Counted from the stretch's first letter, positions 54,796 through 62,902 are shown. The stretch is 64,000 bases of DNA from Paratissierella segnis (GCF_014385195.1 NZ_JACRTG010000016.1:62001-126000), one strand, 5' to 3'. The notes: generated by a model from the letters alone, not told the origin. Numbers and translations: made by a program.

Positions 54796-55619
54796 GTAGA
54801 AAAGCCATGAGTTTAAAGGCTAAAATTAGGAACTTAGCAAAAGAAAAAGATATATCAGCCCAAGTTATACTACAAAACTATATGTTTGAAAGGTTTCTTG
54901 AAAGACTATCCAAATCTAATTACAAAAATAACTTTATATTAAAAGGTGGTATGTTAATAGCTGCTCTTGTTGGAATTGATAACCGTTCCACAATGGATAT
55001 GGATGCTACAATTAAAAATTATCCTATAACCATAGATTCATTGACAAAAGCCATTACAGAAATTTGTAATATAGAAGTGGATGATGATGTAAATTTTTCT
55101 TTCATGGGAATTGAGCCTATAAGGGATGATGACATATATGGCGGATACAGGGTAGGGATTAGAGCAGATTATGATACCATAATTACTCCACTTTCCATTG
55201 ATATAACCACAGGAGATGTTATAACTCCAAGGGAAGTATTTTATTCTTTTAAAATGATTTTTGATGAAGGTACTATTGGAGTATGGGCTTACAATATAGA
55301 AACTGTTCTTGCAGAAAAACTAGAAACAATCTTGCAAAGAGGAGAGTTAAATACTCGACCAAGAGACTTTTATGATATTTATATATTGGTCAATACTCAA
55401 GAGTTTAACAGCTTAGTATTTTCTGAAGCATTAAAAAAGACAATAGAACATCGGGAAACAATACATATACTTAATGATACATTAGAAAGGATAAAGGCTA
55501 TTGAAACAAGTGAAATATTAAAGGATAGGTGGGTGAAATATTCAAAAAACTATCCATATGCAGAAGATATTTCTTATGAAGATACTGTAAAAGCTTTAAA
55601 AATGCTACTCTGGGGATGA
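54792..55619 (+). CDS. abiEii: AbiEii-family nucleotidyltransferase toxin
   Basis: 275 aa. Nucleotidyltransferase core ILKGGMLIAALVG ... STMDMDATIK (G-G ... D-x-D), SIDITTGD, and the AbiEii motif AEKLETILQRGELNTRPRDFYDIYIL. The family includes GTP- and tRNA-modifying toxins. The gene is complete, and the operon overlap with AbiEi is intact. A diverged fragment of another AbiEii-like gene is at 61948. Confidence 0.9.
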   Translation: MSRKAMSLKAKIRNLAKEKDISAQVILQNYMFERFLERLSKSNYKNNFILKGGMLIAALVGIDNRSTMDMDATIKNYPITIDSLTKAITEICNIEVDDDVNFSFMGIEPIRDDDIYGGYRVGIRADYDTIITPLSIDITTGDVITPREVFYSFKMIFDEGTIGVWAYNIETVLAEKLETILQRGELNTRPRDFYDIYILVNTQEFNSLVFSEALKKTIEHRETIHILNDTLERIKAIETSEILKDRWVKYSKNYPYAEDISYEDTVKALKMLLWG

Positions 55620-55681
55620 GTTATCTACATTAAACGGTGTGGTTTCTTCTTATCTCGAGTTTGTTGCAATGCAGGCTCGTA

Positions 55682-55885
55682 GAAAATCGGTGAAAAAACA
55701 CCGTTTTTTGACCCTTAAAAACAGGGTGTTTTATAGATGACATAAGATAATTCGAGAGATGATAGCGGGAAAATGAGAAAATAGGGAGTTAGGAATATGG
55801 AAATAATAATTAGAGAAGAAAGAATAAAAGATTATGAATTATCGGAAATAGTAGTAAAAAAAGCATTTAGAAATGTGGAACAAAG
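55682..55885 (+). repeat. 204-bp direct repeat, right copy (with repeat J)
   Basis: Right copy of the repeat at 53678. It starts in the middle of an rlmD-tail repeat (hairpin part only) and ends in the GNAT gene, which here continues. The abrupt left edge (GCTCGTA|GAAAATCGG) shows that the DNA from 55620 to 55681 comes from the AbiE side. Confidence 0.85.
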
Positions 55886-56264
55886 TGACCATAAAGAACA
55901 TTATTTAGTTTCCAGATTAAGAAAAACTAACTCTTTTATTCCGGAACTTTCTATAGTCGCAGATTAATATATTTCATTGGCACTCGCACCTGTTTCAGTT
56001 TTGCCAGAATATCAAGACAGAGGAATAGGAACTAATTTGATTAATAAAAGTATAAATATCGCAAAAAAGCTTGGCTATAAATCCGTAATTGTTCTTGGAC
56101 ATGAAAATTATTATCCAAGGTTCGGATTTAAACCAGCAAGCAAATGGGGAATAAAAGCACCATTTGATGTGCCAGATGAATCATTTATGGCACTGGAACT
56201 TAATGATGGAAGCCTTGATGGAGTTACAGGAACTGTAGTTTATGCTAAGGAGTTTTTCGAATAA
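55797..56264 (+). pseudogene. GNAT acetyltransferase with internal deletion
   Basis: ATG 55797 to 56264 is one frame with a TAA at 55965. The N-terminus (MEIIIREERIKDYELSEIVV ... SRLRKT) leads to SIVAD; after the stop the frame resumes at SLALAPVSVLPEYQDRGIG, the acetyl-CoA loop. The strands between, about 20 residues in relatives, are missing. It is a YhbS-like N-acetyltransferase made non-functional by the deletion and stop. Confidence 0.8.
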
Positions 56265-56356
56265 TACTAATAATTATCTCACATTACTTCACTCTTATAA
56301 CAACATCTATAGATATATTATAAGGGGTGAATTTATTATTTAATTGGAGGGTTACA

Positions 56357-56721
56357 ATGGAAATAAGAGTTATTAAAGTAAACAATATTGGAATTGCTAT
56401 TGTAAATAGGGATGAAATTTTGATAACAGATGTACAATCAGCATTGGATTTTTTGCTACAGTAGATTATGAAACAGGATGCAGTCGTATGATAATAAATA
56501 AATCATCAATATGTGAAGAGTTTTTTGATCTAAGCACCAAGATAGCAGGTGAGATATTGCAGAAATTTATAAATTATCGAAAGAAAATTGCTATCATAGG
56601 AGATTTCTCTATATATACAAGTAAGAGTTTGAAAGATTTTATTTATGAATGTAATAAAGGAAAAGATATATTCTTTGTATCAAATGAAAAACATGCTATC
56701 GAAAAATTAAGTATGGATTAG
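56357..56721 (+). pseudogene. DUF4180 protein with single-base frameshift
   Basis: ATG 56357 (TTGGAGGG upstream) encodes MEIRVIKVNNIGIAIVNRDE ... SALDFL and then stops. One missing base at about 56456 (TTG-CTA for TTG-GCTA) restores ATVDYETGCSRMIINKSSI and runs to 56721. Together they form a DUF4180 protein of about 120 aa. A second, C-terminal fragment lies at 61211. Confidence 0.8.
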
Positions 56722-56756
56722 CTCTTACGATAATGAATATTATTTATATATTGTAA

Positions 56757-56795
56757 TTTAAGTATTACTTATATTCAAATAGATAAATAGGAATT
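56757..56795 (+). repeat. short dispersed repeat, copy 2
   Basis: TTTAAGTATTACTTATATT then CAAATAGATAAATAGGAATTT, as at 30551 and 61335. It lies between DUF4180 and the XRE gene. Confidence 0.55.
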
Positions 56796-56821
56796 TATCA
56801 TTTTACTTGAATGTTAAAATG

Positions 56822-56866
56822 CGTTGCTTGTGGCAACGGGCAGTTTCGCCTACAATAGTGGTAACA
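56822..56866 (+). promoter_or_regulatory. promoter and likely operator of the XRE gene
   Basis: -35 TTGTGG and -10 TACAAT with a 17-bp spacer. The palindrome CGTTGC-TTGTG-GCAACG (about 56822-56839) covers the -35, so the XRE protein encoded next may repress itself. Confidence 0.6.
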
Positions 56867-56891
56867 ACTGAAAGAAAGGAGGTTATTTCCA

Positions 56892-57401
56892 ATGTTAAAC
56901 GAAAACATTAAAGCACTTAGGAAATCAAAAGGACTTTCGCAACAAGAACTTGCTATCAAATTGAATGTGGTGCGACAAACAATCTCTAAATGGGAGCAGG
57001 GGTTGTCAGTTCCCGATTCTGATATGTTGATTTCCATATCAGAAGTACTGGAAACACCTGTAAGCACTTTGCTTGGAGAAACTGTTGTTACGTCGGAGGT
57101 TGATGACTTAAAAGTGATTTCCGAAAAACTGGAAATTATAAATTTACAACTTGCACAAAGAAGCACCACGAGAAGAAAAATGTTTCATTGGCTATTTATC
57201 TTATTGTGTGCAGTCATAGTGACAATTTTTGCGGTCTTATGGGTATTAAATAGCCCTTACTTGGATTGGAATTATTTCAACCCTGAAACCGCCGTTTTAG
57301 GAGTGGCTTTTCACGCATTTGAGTGGCTATTTGTCAGATTAGCACCGATTATCCTTATTGTGGCAATTGTTGGAATCTTCTTGACACGAAAGAAAGTATA
57401 A
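56892..57401 (+). CDS. membrane-anchored XRE-type regulator
   Basis: 169 aa. Helix-turn-helix in residues 4-60 (NIKALRKSKGLSQQELAIKLNVVRQTISKWEQGLSVPDSD), then a linker and two membrane helices (LFILLCAVIVTIFAVLWVL and LAPIILIVAIVGIFL). Such proteins are common in Bacillota, and the membrane part may sense envelope or small-molecule signals. Strong RBS AAAGGAGG. It has a near-consensus promoter with an overlapping palindrome. Confidence 0.85.
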   Translation: MLNENIKALRKSKGLSQQELAIKLNVVRQTISKWEQGLSVPDSDMLISISEVLETPVSTLLGETVVTSEVDDLKVISEKLEIINLQLAQRSTTRRKMFHWLFILLCAVIVTIFAVLWVLNSPYLDWNYFNPETAVLGVAFHAFEWLFVRLAPIILIVAIVGIFLTRKKV

Positions 57402-57432
57402 AAACCACTCTGCTTTTTGGAGACAGCTAAGA

Positions 57433-57726
57433 TGTAAAAATTCCAATTTAAACAGGAGGGAACATCCCAATATTCGCTCTTAAAAAGCAGAATTAAAGCA
57501 CTCTATATTTCAAAGGCTCTTCTGTTAGGGGATAAAACAATAAATTATACAAGCAAAGATTTGAAGGATGCTCTACCTCCTATAATTTCAATCATAAATA
57601 AAACCACAAAGGCTCAAAGTAAATATGAAAAAGAAAACTCACAATTTAATCGTTTTAAACACATAATTCAAGCTATGCTCATTTTAAAAACATTTATCGA
57701 GAACCAAATAAATAGTGATTCATAGC
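57433..57726 (+). pseudogene. decayed paralogue of the 31043 gene
   Basis: No start codon, but one open frame (QFKQEGTSQYSLLKSRIKALYIS ... DKTINYTSKDLKDALPPIISIINKTTKAQ ... FIENQINSDS, stop 57726). It matches residues 28-121 of the protein at 31043 with most positions identical. The 5' end has been lost at about 57433. Easily missed because it lacks an ATG. Confidence 0.85.
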
Positions 57727-57797
57727 TATAATTAATTCCAAGTTCTATAAAAAAATAAGAATATCTAGATAAGATATGCAGTGAACTAGGAATAGGA

Positions 57798-58067
57798 ATG
57801 ATTACAGAACAAAATTGTTATATTGAAGATAGCATGGATAGAAATTTTCTAGGGATACTGCATGATAAAAATTGCCGAGGTACGACTAGTCATAATCAAC
57901 TATTGAGTATACTGGAATCTTTAGTCAATAAAGGAGAGAATATTAATCTTAAAAACTATGAAATAGTTTTTAAGAAGCTTATACAATTTATTGAAGAGGA
58001 AAATAGATGGGCAATTGAGCTTATGTATGATAGATGTTTATTAGCTATAGGCTGTATAGTACAATAA
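57798..58067 (+). CDS. hypothetical protein
   Basis: 89-aa soluble protein, mostly helical (SHNQLLSILESLVNKGENINLKN ... LIQFIEEENRWAIELMYDRCLLAIG). The ribosome binding site is weak (CTAGGAATAGG). Three cysteines are scattered. No recognised family. The frame is clean, but decay of its neighbours lowers confidence that it is expressed. Confidence 0.45.
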   Translation: MITEQNCYIEDSMDRNFLGILHDKNCRGTTSHNQLLSILESLVNKGENINLKNYEIVFKKLIQFIEEENRWAIELMYDRCLLAIGCIVQ

Positions 58068-58106
58068 CTGTAAAAACTGCCATAAATTTTGAAAGGAGTG
58101 GTTGGT

Positions 58107-58160
58107 ATGTTGAAAACAACAATGAAAACTAAGCGTGCATGGAGGGTACACATGTCATAA
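58107..58160 (+). CDS. 17-residue basic peptide, uncertain
   Basis: ATG 58107 nine bases after a strong GAAAGGAG encodes MLKTTMKTKRAWRVHMS. It may be a leader peptide controlling the next gene, or the stub of a deleted gene. No signal beyond the ribosome binding site and basic composition. Confidence 0.3.
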   Translation: MLKTTMKTKRAWRVHMS

Positions 58161-58189
58161 ACCTTTCAAATAATTTACTGGGGGAAAGT

Positions 58190-58381
58190 ATGAGAATAGA
58201 AAAAGCAAGAAATGTAATAAAGTATGTTGGCCCAAAAGGTGGTTTTCGCTATATAAGTTACGAATATATATCGGAGGATGGTATAACTAATCATGTTTCC
58301 AATGGCTCTAAAAGCGATGCTGATAAATTAATTGGGGTATTTAATCAGTATGGAATTAATGTTGTAATAAAAACTATCTAA
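58190..58381 (+). CDS. small hypothetical protein
   Basis: 63 aa from ATG 58190, six bases after TGGGGGAA; an upstream ATG at 58139 lacks a site. The product is a mixed alpha/beta protein (KYVGPKGGFRYISYEYISEDG, then SDADKLIGVFNQYGINVVIKTI) without a known motif. It lies directly before repeat copy K. Confidence 0.5.
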   Translation: MRIEKARNVIKYVGPKGGFRYISYEYISEDGITNHVSNGSKSDADKLIGVFNQYGINVVIKTI

Positions 58382-58416
58382 TAGTTTATGAATGGGAGGG
58401 TAATTATCAAAAATAT

Positions 58417-58505
58417 AATCTTCCACCAAGGGGATACCAGATGATCATGACATTATTATTGTCATCTCAAGACACGTCGAGACAGTTGTATTGATGTCAC
58501 AGCTT
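58417..58505 (+). repeat. rlmD-tail repeat, copy K
   Basis: Left arm CTTCCACCAAGGGGATACC and GACATTATTATTGTCATC, then codons for SRHVETVVLMSQLRG. It is the last clear copy to the right and divides the GNAT/DUF4180 segment from the HxlR/SDR segment. Confidence 0.75.
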
Positions 58506-58553
58506 CGCGGATTAGTACAGATGTGCACCTCAACGAGTTTCCTCAAAAAAGCT

Positions 58554-58868
58554 CTAATTAAGCCACTTCATTCCCCATTCACTCATTTTAATGAAGACCT
58601 CTTCGAAGTCACTGCCTTTTTCTGTTAAGGCATACTCTACAGTTATCGGCGCAGCCGAATGAACAGTCCGCGTCACAACGCCGTTTGCCTCAAGATTCTT
58701 TAAGGCGTCGGACAGCGATTTGGTACTGATCTCCAAGTCATTGCGTATTTCATTAAATCGTTTGGGACCTGCGTGTAACTCACATATGATGGCAAAGGAC
58801 CATTTACCACCGAAAATATCCATGACCTGTCTGATGGATCTTGCACAAGGATGGTCAGCGTTTATCAT
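58554..58868 (-). CDS. HxlR-family regulator
   Basis: 104-aa winged-helix protein of the HxlR type: CARSIRQVMDIFGGKWSFAIICEL, GPKRFNEI, ISTKSLSDALKNLEANGVV and YALTEKG. Cys8 near the N-terminus is the conserved redox/electrophile sensor in several members. It is divergent from the SDR gene, with 139 bases between, the usual place for its operator. It probably controls the SDR-flavodoxin genes. Confidence 0.88.
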   Translation of the reverse strand: MINADHPCARSIRQVMDIFGGKWSFAIICELHAGPKRFNEIRNDLEISTKSLSDALKNLEANGVVTRTVHSAAPITVEYALTEKGSDFEEVFIKMSEWGMKWLN

Positions 58869-59007
58869 GTTTCACCTCACAAATTCTGCATCAGTACATC
58901 AAGTATACTAATGGTAACTTAGTTAAATTATTTTGCGTACTTCACTTTTTATATTACTATGATATAATAAAATTGTCAATATAAATTTTTGTAAGGATGG
59001 TGTCAAA

Positions 59008-59694
59008 ATGAAAACAATGGTGATCGCAGGTGCCGGAAAAGGGCTAGGTTTATCTCTAGCTAAGGTTTTCGGTAAAGAGGGTTTTCAAATAGCCCTTATA
59101 GCGCGAAATGCGGAAAAGCTCCAATCCATAGTGAATGAATTGCAGGCTCAGGGAATTGAGGCTTCTTATTATCTAGCAGATCTAACGAAAAAAGAAGCAG
59201 TTGAAAAAGCTATGACTGACATAAAAGTAAAATATGGCGTAATAGACATCATGGAGCTCAGCCCGGTACCTACAACGTTCTTACCTGCCACAGCAGTAAA
59301 AACAACTGCAGAAAATGCAATGGCTCCATTTGAAGGGTTTGTGATAAGTGCGATTAATGTGGCCAACAGCTTACTTCCAGATATGCTGGAACGTGGTGAA
59401 GGTGCATTGCTTTTTACCACCGGACTGTCTGCTATGTATCCAATACCTATGCTGGGCAACATTGGCATCGCAATGGCAGGATTGCGCAGTTATATTATGA
59501 ATCTGCATACAGAATTATCTCCCAAAGGAATTCTGGTGGCGCATCGCTCATTAGGGTTGATGATGAAAGCGGGGACAGGCGCTGTAAATGACCCCGATGT
59601 GATTGCGAAGATGTGGTATCAGGTATATTCAGAAAAGCTTGACGGCGAACAGGAATATCCCAAGGGCGTTACCCCGAAAACCATGGTATTTTAA
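59008..59694 (+). CDS. SDR-fold oxidoreductase lacking the usual YxxxK
   Basis: 228 aa. NAD(P)-binding GAGKGLGLSLAKVFG and YYLADLTKKEAV mark a short-chain dehydrogenase. The catalytic Ser may be in LFTTGLSAMY, but where YxxxK is expected the sequence reads LGNIGIAMAGLRSYIM, so the Tyr and Lys are absent. Similar SDR proteins of this HxlR-linked type exist. It may bind the cofactor without classical catalysis. ATG 59008 follows AAGGATGG. A good -10 (TATGATATAATAA) lies near 58958. Confidence 0.8.
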   Translation: MKTMVIAGAGKGLGLSLAKVFGKEGFQIALIARNAEKLQSIVNELQAQGIEASYYLADLTKKEAVEKAMTDIKVKYGVIDIMELSPVPTTFLPATAVKTTAENAMAPFEGFVISAINVANSLLPDMLERGEGALLFTTGLSAMYPIPMLGNIGIAMAGLRSYIMNLHTELSPKGILVAHRSLGLMMKAGTGAVNDPDVIAKMWYQVYSEKLDGEQEYPKGVTPKTMVF

Positions 59695-59713
59695 TGCAAG
59701 GAGGCAATAAAGT

Positions 59714-60148
59714 ATGAATATTCGGGTCATTTACCATTCATCAAAGAGTGGAAACACCGAAAAGCTCGCCAAGGCCATTGCGGAGGCATTGGGCGTTAAG
59801 GCTGAACACATTGGCAAGGGCAGCATATCGTTTTCTCGACCGGTTGACCTCCTGTTTGTCGGCGACGGAATTTACTGGGCTAAGCCGCACCGGATAACGA
59901 GAAAGTTCTTTAAGAAGCTTAATCCAGCGCCAATAAGGAATGCTGCTGTTTTTGCCACCTACGGAAACCAGTTCAAGATTGGGGACGACCTTAAAAAGCT
60001 CTTGCAGGATAAGGGAATCAATGTTGTGGGTGATCCGTTCACCTGTAAAGGAGCTTCCGTAGGCACGAAGAACCATGGGCATCCGGATGAGACGGATTTG
60101 CAAAATGTCATGGCGTTTGCTCAGAATATTGTTGCTTTAGTGAAATGA
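59714..60148 (+). CDS. flavodoxin-family protein
   Basis: 144 aa. The FMN phosphate loop is YHSSKSGNTEKLAKAIAEAL; later LLFVGDGIYW and VFATYGNQF contact the isoalloxazine ring. It lies 19 bases after the SDR gene with RBS AAGGAGG, so the two form one operon under HxlR control. It probably donates electrons in a stress or quinone-related reaction. Confidence 0.87.
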   Translation: MNIRVIYHSSKSGNTEKLAKAIAEALGVKAEHIGKGSISFSRPVDLLFVGDGIYWAKPHRITRKFFKKLNPAPIRNAAVFATYGNQFKIGDDLKKLLQDKGINVVGDPFTCKGASVGTKNHGHPDETDLQNVMAFAQNIVALVK

Positions 60149-60161
60149 TGGAGGTGTGATA

Positions 60162-60335
60162 ATGAAAGCAATTATTTACACCAAGGTCGGAAGAATCGTT
60201 CAGAATCGTGGAGATCTAGAAACCTGTACCGAAAAATCAGGTATTGGTAAAAGTTGATGCTTCCGCTATCACAAATATAGAGTATATTCTTATAAAACAT
60301 CCGCAGGGTAAAGCTGCCTTGCGAATGGAGTTCTA
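60162..60335 (+). pseudogene. zinc-type alcohol dehydrogenase remnant
   Basis: ATG 60162 after GGAGGTG starts MKAIIYTKVG, the usual opening of MDR/quinone oxidoreductases. Then a frame change and a TAG in RIVEI*KPVPKNQVLVKVDASAIT show decay. About 55 of roughly 330 residues remain. It was probably the third gene of the HxlR-controlled operon. Confidence 0.75.
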
Positions 60336-60549
60336 ATTCTTGTGGGGATGAAATGGCTTTGAAGGATGGATTGGATGTAACGCAAGAAAAGGTGTATTTC
60401 AATTTGTATGTAAACTCATATACAAACAGGGCACGCAGCGATGTAATTTCGCAGAGTGCCTTGCTTGTTTTTTGGCTTATTCTTTCACATCTACCTTCAT
60501 GTCAGACTTGGGTCAAATGATTATGACTTGTTCCTAATAGGGAGGAATA
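60336..60549. other. spacer with hairpin
   Basis: No gene. Around 60425-60475, GGGCAC ... GTGCC and surrounding AAACA...TTGTTT can pair into an imperfect stem followed by T residues, possibly the operon terminator. Confidence 0.4.
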
Positions 60550-60774
60550 ATGAAACATTTACGAATAATTACGGGTAAAGGCATCACGGGAGTCGAAGCA
60601 TTGATTTGGTATGTTTCTCATAGTATATCCAGACATGAAGATATCCCTAAATCGTTTGGTGTATTCAAAAAAGTCCACCCAAAAAGCAAAATAAAGTCTT
60701 ACCTCGCCCTATGTGTTAGGATAGTTTATAGTAAGGTAAATATAGTATATAATATAATTACGACAATAACCTAA
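60550..60774 (+). CDS. hypothetical protein
   Basis: 74 aa after a good site (GGGAGG). The N-terminal part (LRIITGKGITGVEALIWYVSHSI) is regular, but the last 25 residues become low-complexity (YSKVNIVYNIITTIT), as if the frame had run into non-coding DNA. It is probably a truncated gene. Family not recognised. Confidence 0.4.
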   Translation: MKHLRIITGKGITGVEALIWYVSHSISRHEDIPKSFGVFKKVHPKSKIKSYLALCVRIVYSKVNIVYNIITTIT

Positions 60775-60873
60775 GGAGAATAATTATGTCTAAAGAAACG
60801 AGTAAATGTAAAAGGTTAATTTTGGGTTAAAGGATTCGGATAGAGTACTAAATTCGATAAGTGGAGGCATGAA

Positions 60874-61077
60874 ATGAACTTTGGTTTTTCATATGTAGGA
60901 CTGATTTATTTAGTGATGCTTTTTGTTCCGAATTTCTTCTGGACAAATAATCAGCCAAAGGATTATGATAAATATGTTGTAAATGAGAAAAGAGACTGTA
61001 TAGTCGGTACAATAGAATATGGACCTGCCAGTGACCTATGCACAGAAAATATGGAGGAAAAAATTTGGTGGACCTGA
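60874..61077 (+). pseudogene. small membrane protein, frameshifted
   Basis: MNFGFSYVGLIYLVMLFVPNFFWTNNQPKDY is a convincing N-terminal helix and loop. After about residue 40 the sequence (KRDCIVGTIEYGPASD...) loses its hydrophobic pattern, and other frames give short plausible pieces. So it is probably a larger membrane protein broken by a frameshift. Confidence 0.5.
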
Positions 61078-61210
61078 GTATTTTCTAGAAAATTATTGGG
61101 GAGAGGGAATCTAATCACAGAAAGAGTAAATAAAGAGAATCCGTTAGATTATAAGATTTTGTTAAACCGGTTAAATGATGTAAAGAAATATAATGGTTTT
61201 ATATTTTAGG

Positions 61211-61306
61211 AGTTTGAAGGATTTTATTTATGAATGTAATAAGAGAAGAGATATATTCTTTGTGGCGGATGAAAAACAAGCTATAGAAAAATTAAGTATG
61301 AATTAA
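61211..61306 (+). pseudogene. DUF4180 C-terminal fragment
   Basis: The bases match 56627-56723 closely (DFIYECNKR...IFFVADEKQAIEKLSMN against DFIYECNKG...IFFVSNEKHAIEKLSMD), and the similarity continues into the 3' flank. Only the last 31 codons remain. It shows a segmental duplication of the DUF4180 region. Confidence 0.8.
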
Positions 61307-61334
61307 CTCTTACGATAATCAATATTATTTGTAT

Positions 61335-61379
61335 TGTAATTTATGTAACTATTTTAATCAAATAGATAAATAGAAATTT
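61335..61379 (+). repeat. short dispersed repeat, copy 3
   Basis: ATTTATGTAACTATTTTAAT then CAAATAGATAAATAGAAATTT; see 30551 and 56757. It lies between the DUF4180 fragment and the cupin gene. Confidence 0.5.
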
Positions 61380-61394
61380 GGGGAGGAGTATAAA

Positions 61395-61724
61395 GTGGTA
61401 ATCAATTTTAATGAAATTCCGGAACGTAGATTTCCGGGAATGAATAATGGAACCGGTGAAATGTCAGCAAAAATGTTTATGAATGAAGGTGGGAAGATTA
61501 TTCCCTGCCGAATCTATAAAGGTGGTTCCATTGGAATGCATCGTCAGGAAACAGGAGATGACATAAATTACATTTTAGCTGGTTTAGGTAAGGCTATATG
61601 TGATGGAGTAGAAGAAACACTCGTTGCTGGAGTATGCCACATTTGTAAAAAGGATTCTGAACATAGCATCATCAATACTGGCGATGATGATCTTGTCTTG
61701 CTAACAGTAGTTGTTGAAAGATAA
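61395..61724 (+). CDS. cupin-domain protein
   Basis: 109 aa from GTG 61395 (GGGAGGAG upstream). The single cupin barrel has the first motif GGSIGMHRQETGDDINYILAG and the second HICKKDSEHSIINTGDDD. Two or three metal-binding His/Glu residues are in place. It may bind a small molecule or sugar. It is a compact family member with an intact frame. Confidence 0.8.
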   Translation: MVINFNEIPERRFPGMNNGTGEMSAKMFMNEGGKIIPCRIYKGGSIGMHRQETGDDINYILAGLGKAICDGVEETLVAGVCHICKKDSEHSIINTGDDDLVLLTVVVER

Positions 61725-61749
61725 ATGGGAATTTATAGGAGTAATAAAT

Positions 61750-61818
61750 TTGAAAAAGATATATATTGTTGGTGGAACAATGAACAGTGGAAAAACTAAA
61801 ATACACAAATTTAAATAG
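61750..61818 (+). pseudogene. stub of a P-loop kinase gene
   Basis: TTG 61750 encodes KKIYIVGGTMNSGKTK, a Walker A start, and stops after 22 codons. The DNA that follows is unrelated, so this is the 5' stub of a deleted kinase. Confidence 0.5.
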
Positions 61819-61947
61819 TTTAATTCAAGGTAGGATATATTTTGACTCATTATTGAAAAGAAATGCAGTTATCAAAAGAATTTATAGAATATTGTAAAAG
61901 TAAAATTGGGGGAAGTAGACGATATCTTGTAAGTGAAGCAAAAGAGA
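61819..61947. other. debris between two gene stubs
   Basis: No reading frame. It joins the kinase stub to the AbiEii-like fragment. Confidence 0.35.
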
Positions 61948-62099
61948 ATAGCCATTAGTTTAACATTTCTTAATTTGCCAAGACTTTCTATAGATATTGA
62001 TATGGATTATTCATTACTGATAGTAGGGAAGAAATGCTTGAGAAAAGAAATAAGAGGATACGCGTTAGACCTTATCTAGTTATACAGAAGTTGGGATAA
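61948..62099 (+). pseudogene. AbiEii-like nucleotidyltransferase fragment
   Basis: Conceptual translation gives LTFLNLPRLSIDIDMDYSL, then after a frameshift REEMLEKRNKR. The LPRLSIDIDMDY pattern is typical of AbiEii/AbiGii toxins at the D-x-D metal site. Only about 45 residues remain. It is not closely similar to the intact AbiEii at 54792. Confidence 0.6.
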
Positions 62100-62133
62100 A
62101 ATTATGTAGAAAAGGAAAGTGAGGGGAGTAGAT

Positions 62134-62484
62134 ATGAATAAGTGGGAAAATGTAACTGATTGTTTTTCGGAGAATGACAGACATTATAAGAATACTTATC
62201 TGGAAATCAGTGAAGTATATGATGACGAGGTCGAAGTGAGTTTATTCTCTTCTAAAGAGGACCCATATGAAATATATTTTTCATATGGCATATTTTATGG
62301 CATTATTTATGCCGATGAGGAAAATGCTGTTGCGAAATGTGAAGAAGTAAAAAAAGAACTTGAAAAGGAATATCATAATCATAAGGAACCAACAAATGAA
62401 TTTATAAATGCATTTGCTAGGAAACACGAGGTGTGTATGCCTAATGATATCCTATTTGATGCATCATCTTTATTTGATTTCTAA
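62134..62484 (+). CDS. hypothetical protein
   Basis: 116-aa acidic protein (MNKWENVTDCFSENDRHYKNTYLE ... FINAFARKHEVCMPNDILFDAS). ATG 62134 is eight bases after GAGGGGAG. No membrane segment. I do not know the family. The frame is clean and composition typical of coding DNA. Confidence 0.55.
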   Translation: MNKWENVTDCFSENDRHYKNTYLEISEVYDDEVEVSLFSSKEDPYEIYFSYGIFYGIIYADEENAVAKCEEVKKELEKEYHNHKEPTNEFINAFARKHEVCMPNDILFDASSLFDF

Positions 62485-62803
62485 ATGAAATAAGACAGGG
62501 GGCTGTGACAATGTCTTAGAATCAACTTCATATCATAGGGACGTTAGTATTGATGTCAAAAATGGAGAAAATAGATAGGCGAAAACTAAAAAAATGTCGC
62601 ACCGCAGAGATGTATCAAAAGCAGGGATTTTTAGACTACTTCTAATTGTTTAGACTGGGGAATGGATCGAGGTAAAATTGAATGAAGAGGTTGGATATTG
62701 AAATATTAACTGAAATTATCATACATGAGATTAAGTATGCATTGGATAATTAATTTGTCTCACGGTTATCTTCAATACAAATCTAATATCGAAAGTAGAA
62801 ATT
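62485..62803. other. spacer without a gene
   Basis: About 320 bases, no credible frame or strong hairpin seen. Confidence 0.35.
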
Positions 62804-62902
62804 ATGAAAATAACTGTTTTTGGAGCAAAAGGACGAACAGGAAAAGAAATTGTTAAACAAGAACTGGTTCGGGATATGATATTATTAATCGCTTACTGTT
62901 AA
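62804..62902 (+). pseudogene. N-terminal stub of NAD(P)-binding protein
   Basis: MKITVFGAKGRTGKEIVKQE is the start of an NmrA/SDR-like NAD(P)-binding protein with the G-x-x-G-x-x-G loop. It stops after 32 codons, and the following 180 bases (to 63082) keep no matching frame. Confidence 0.65.
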
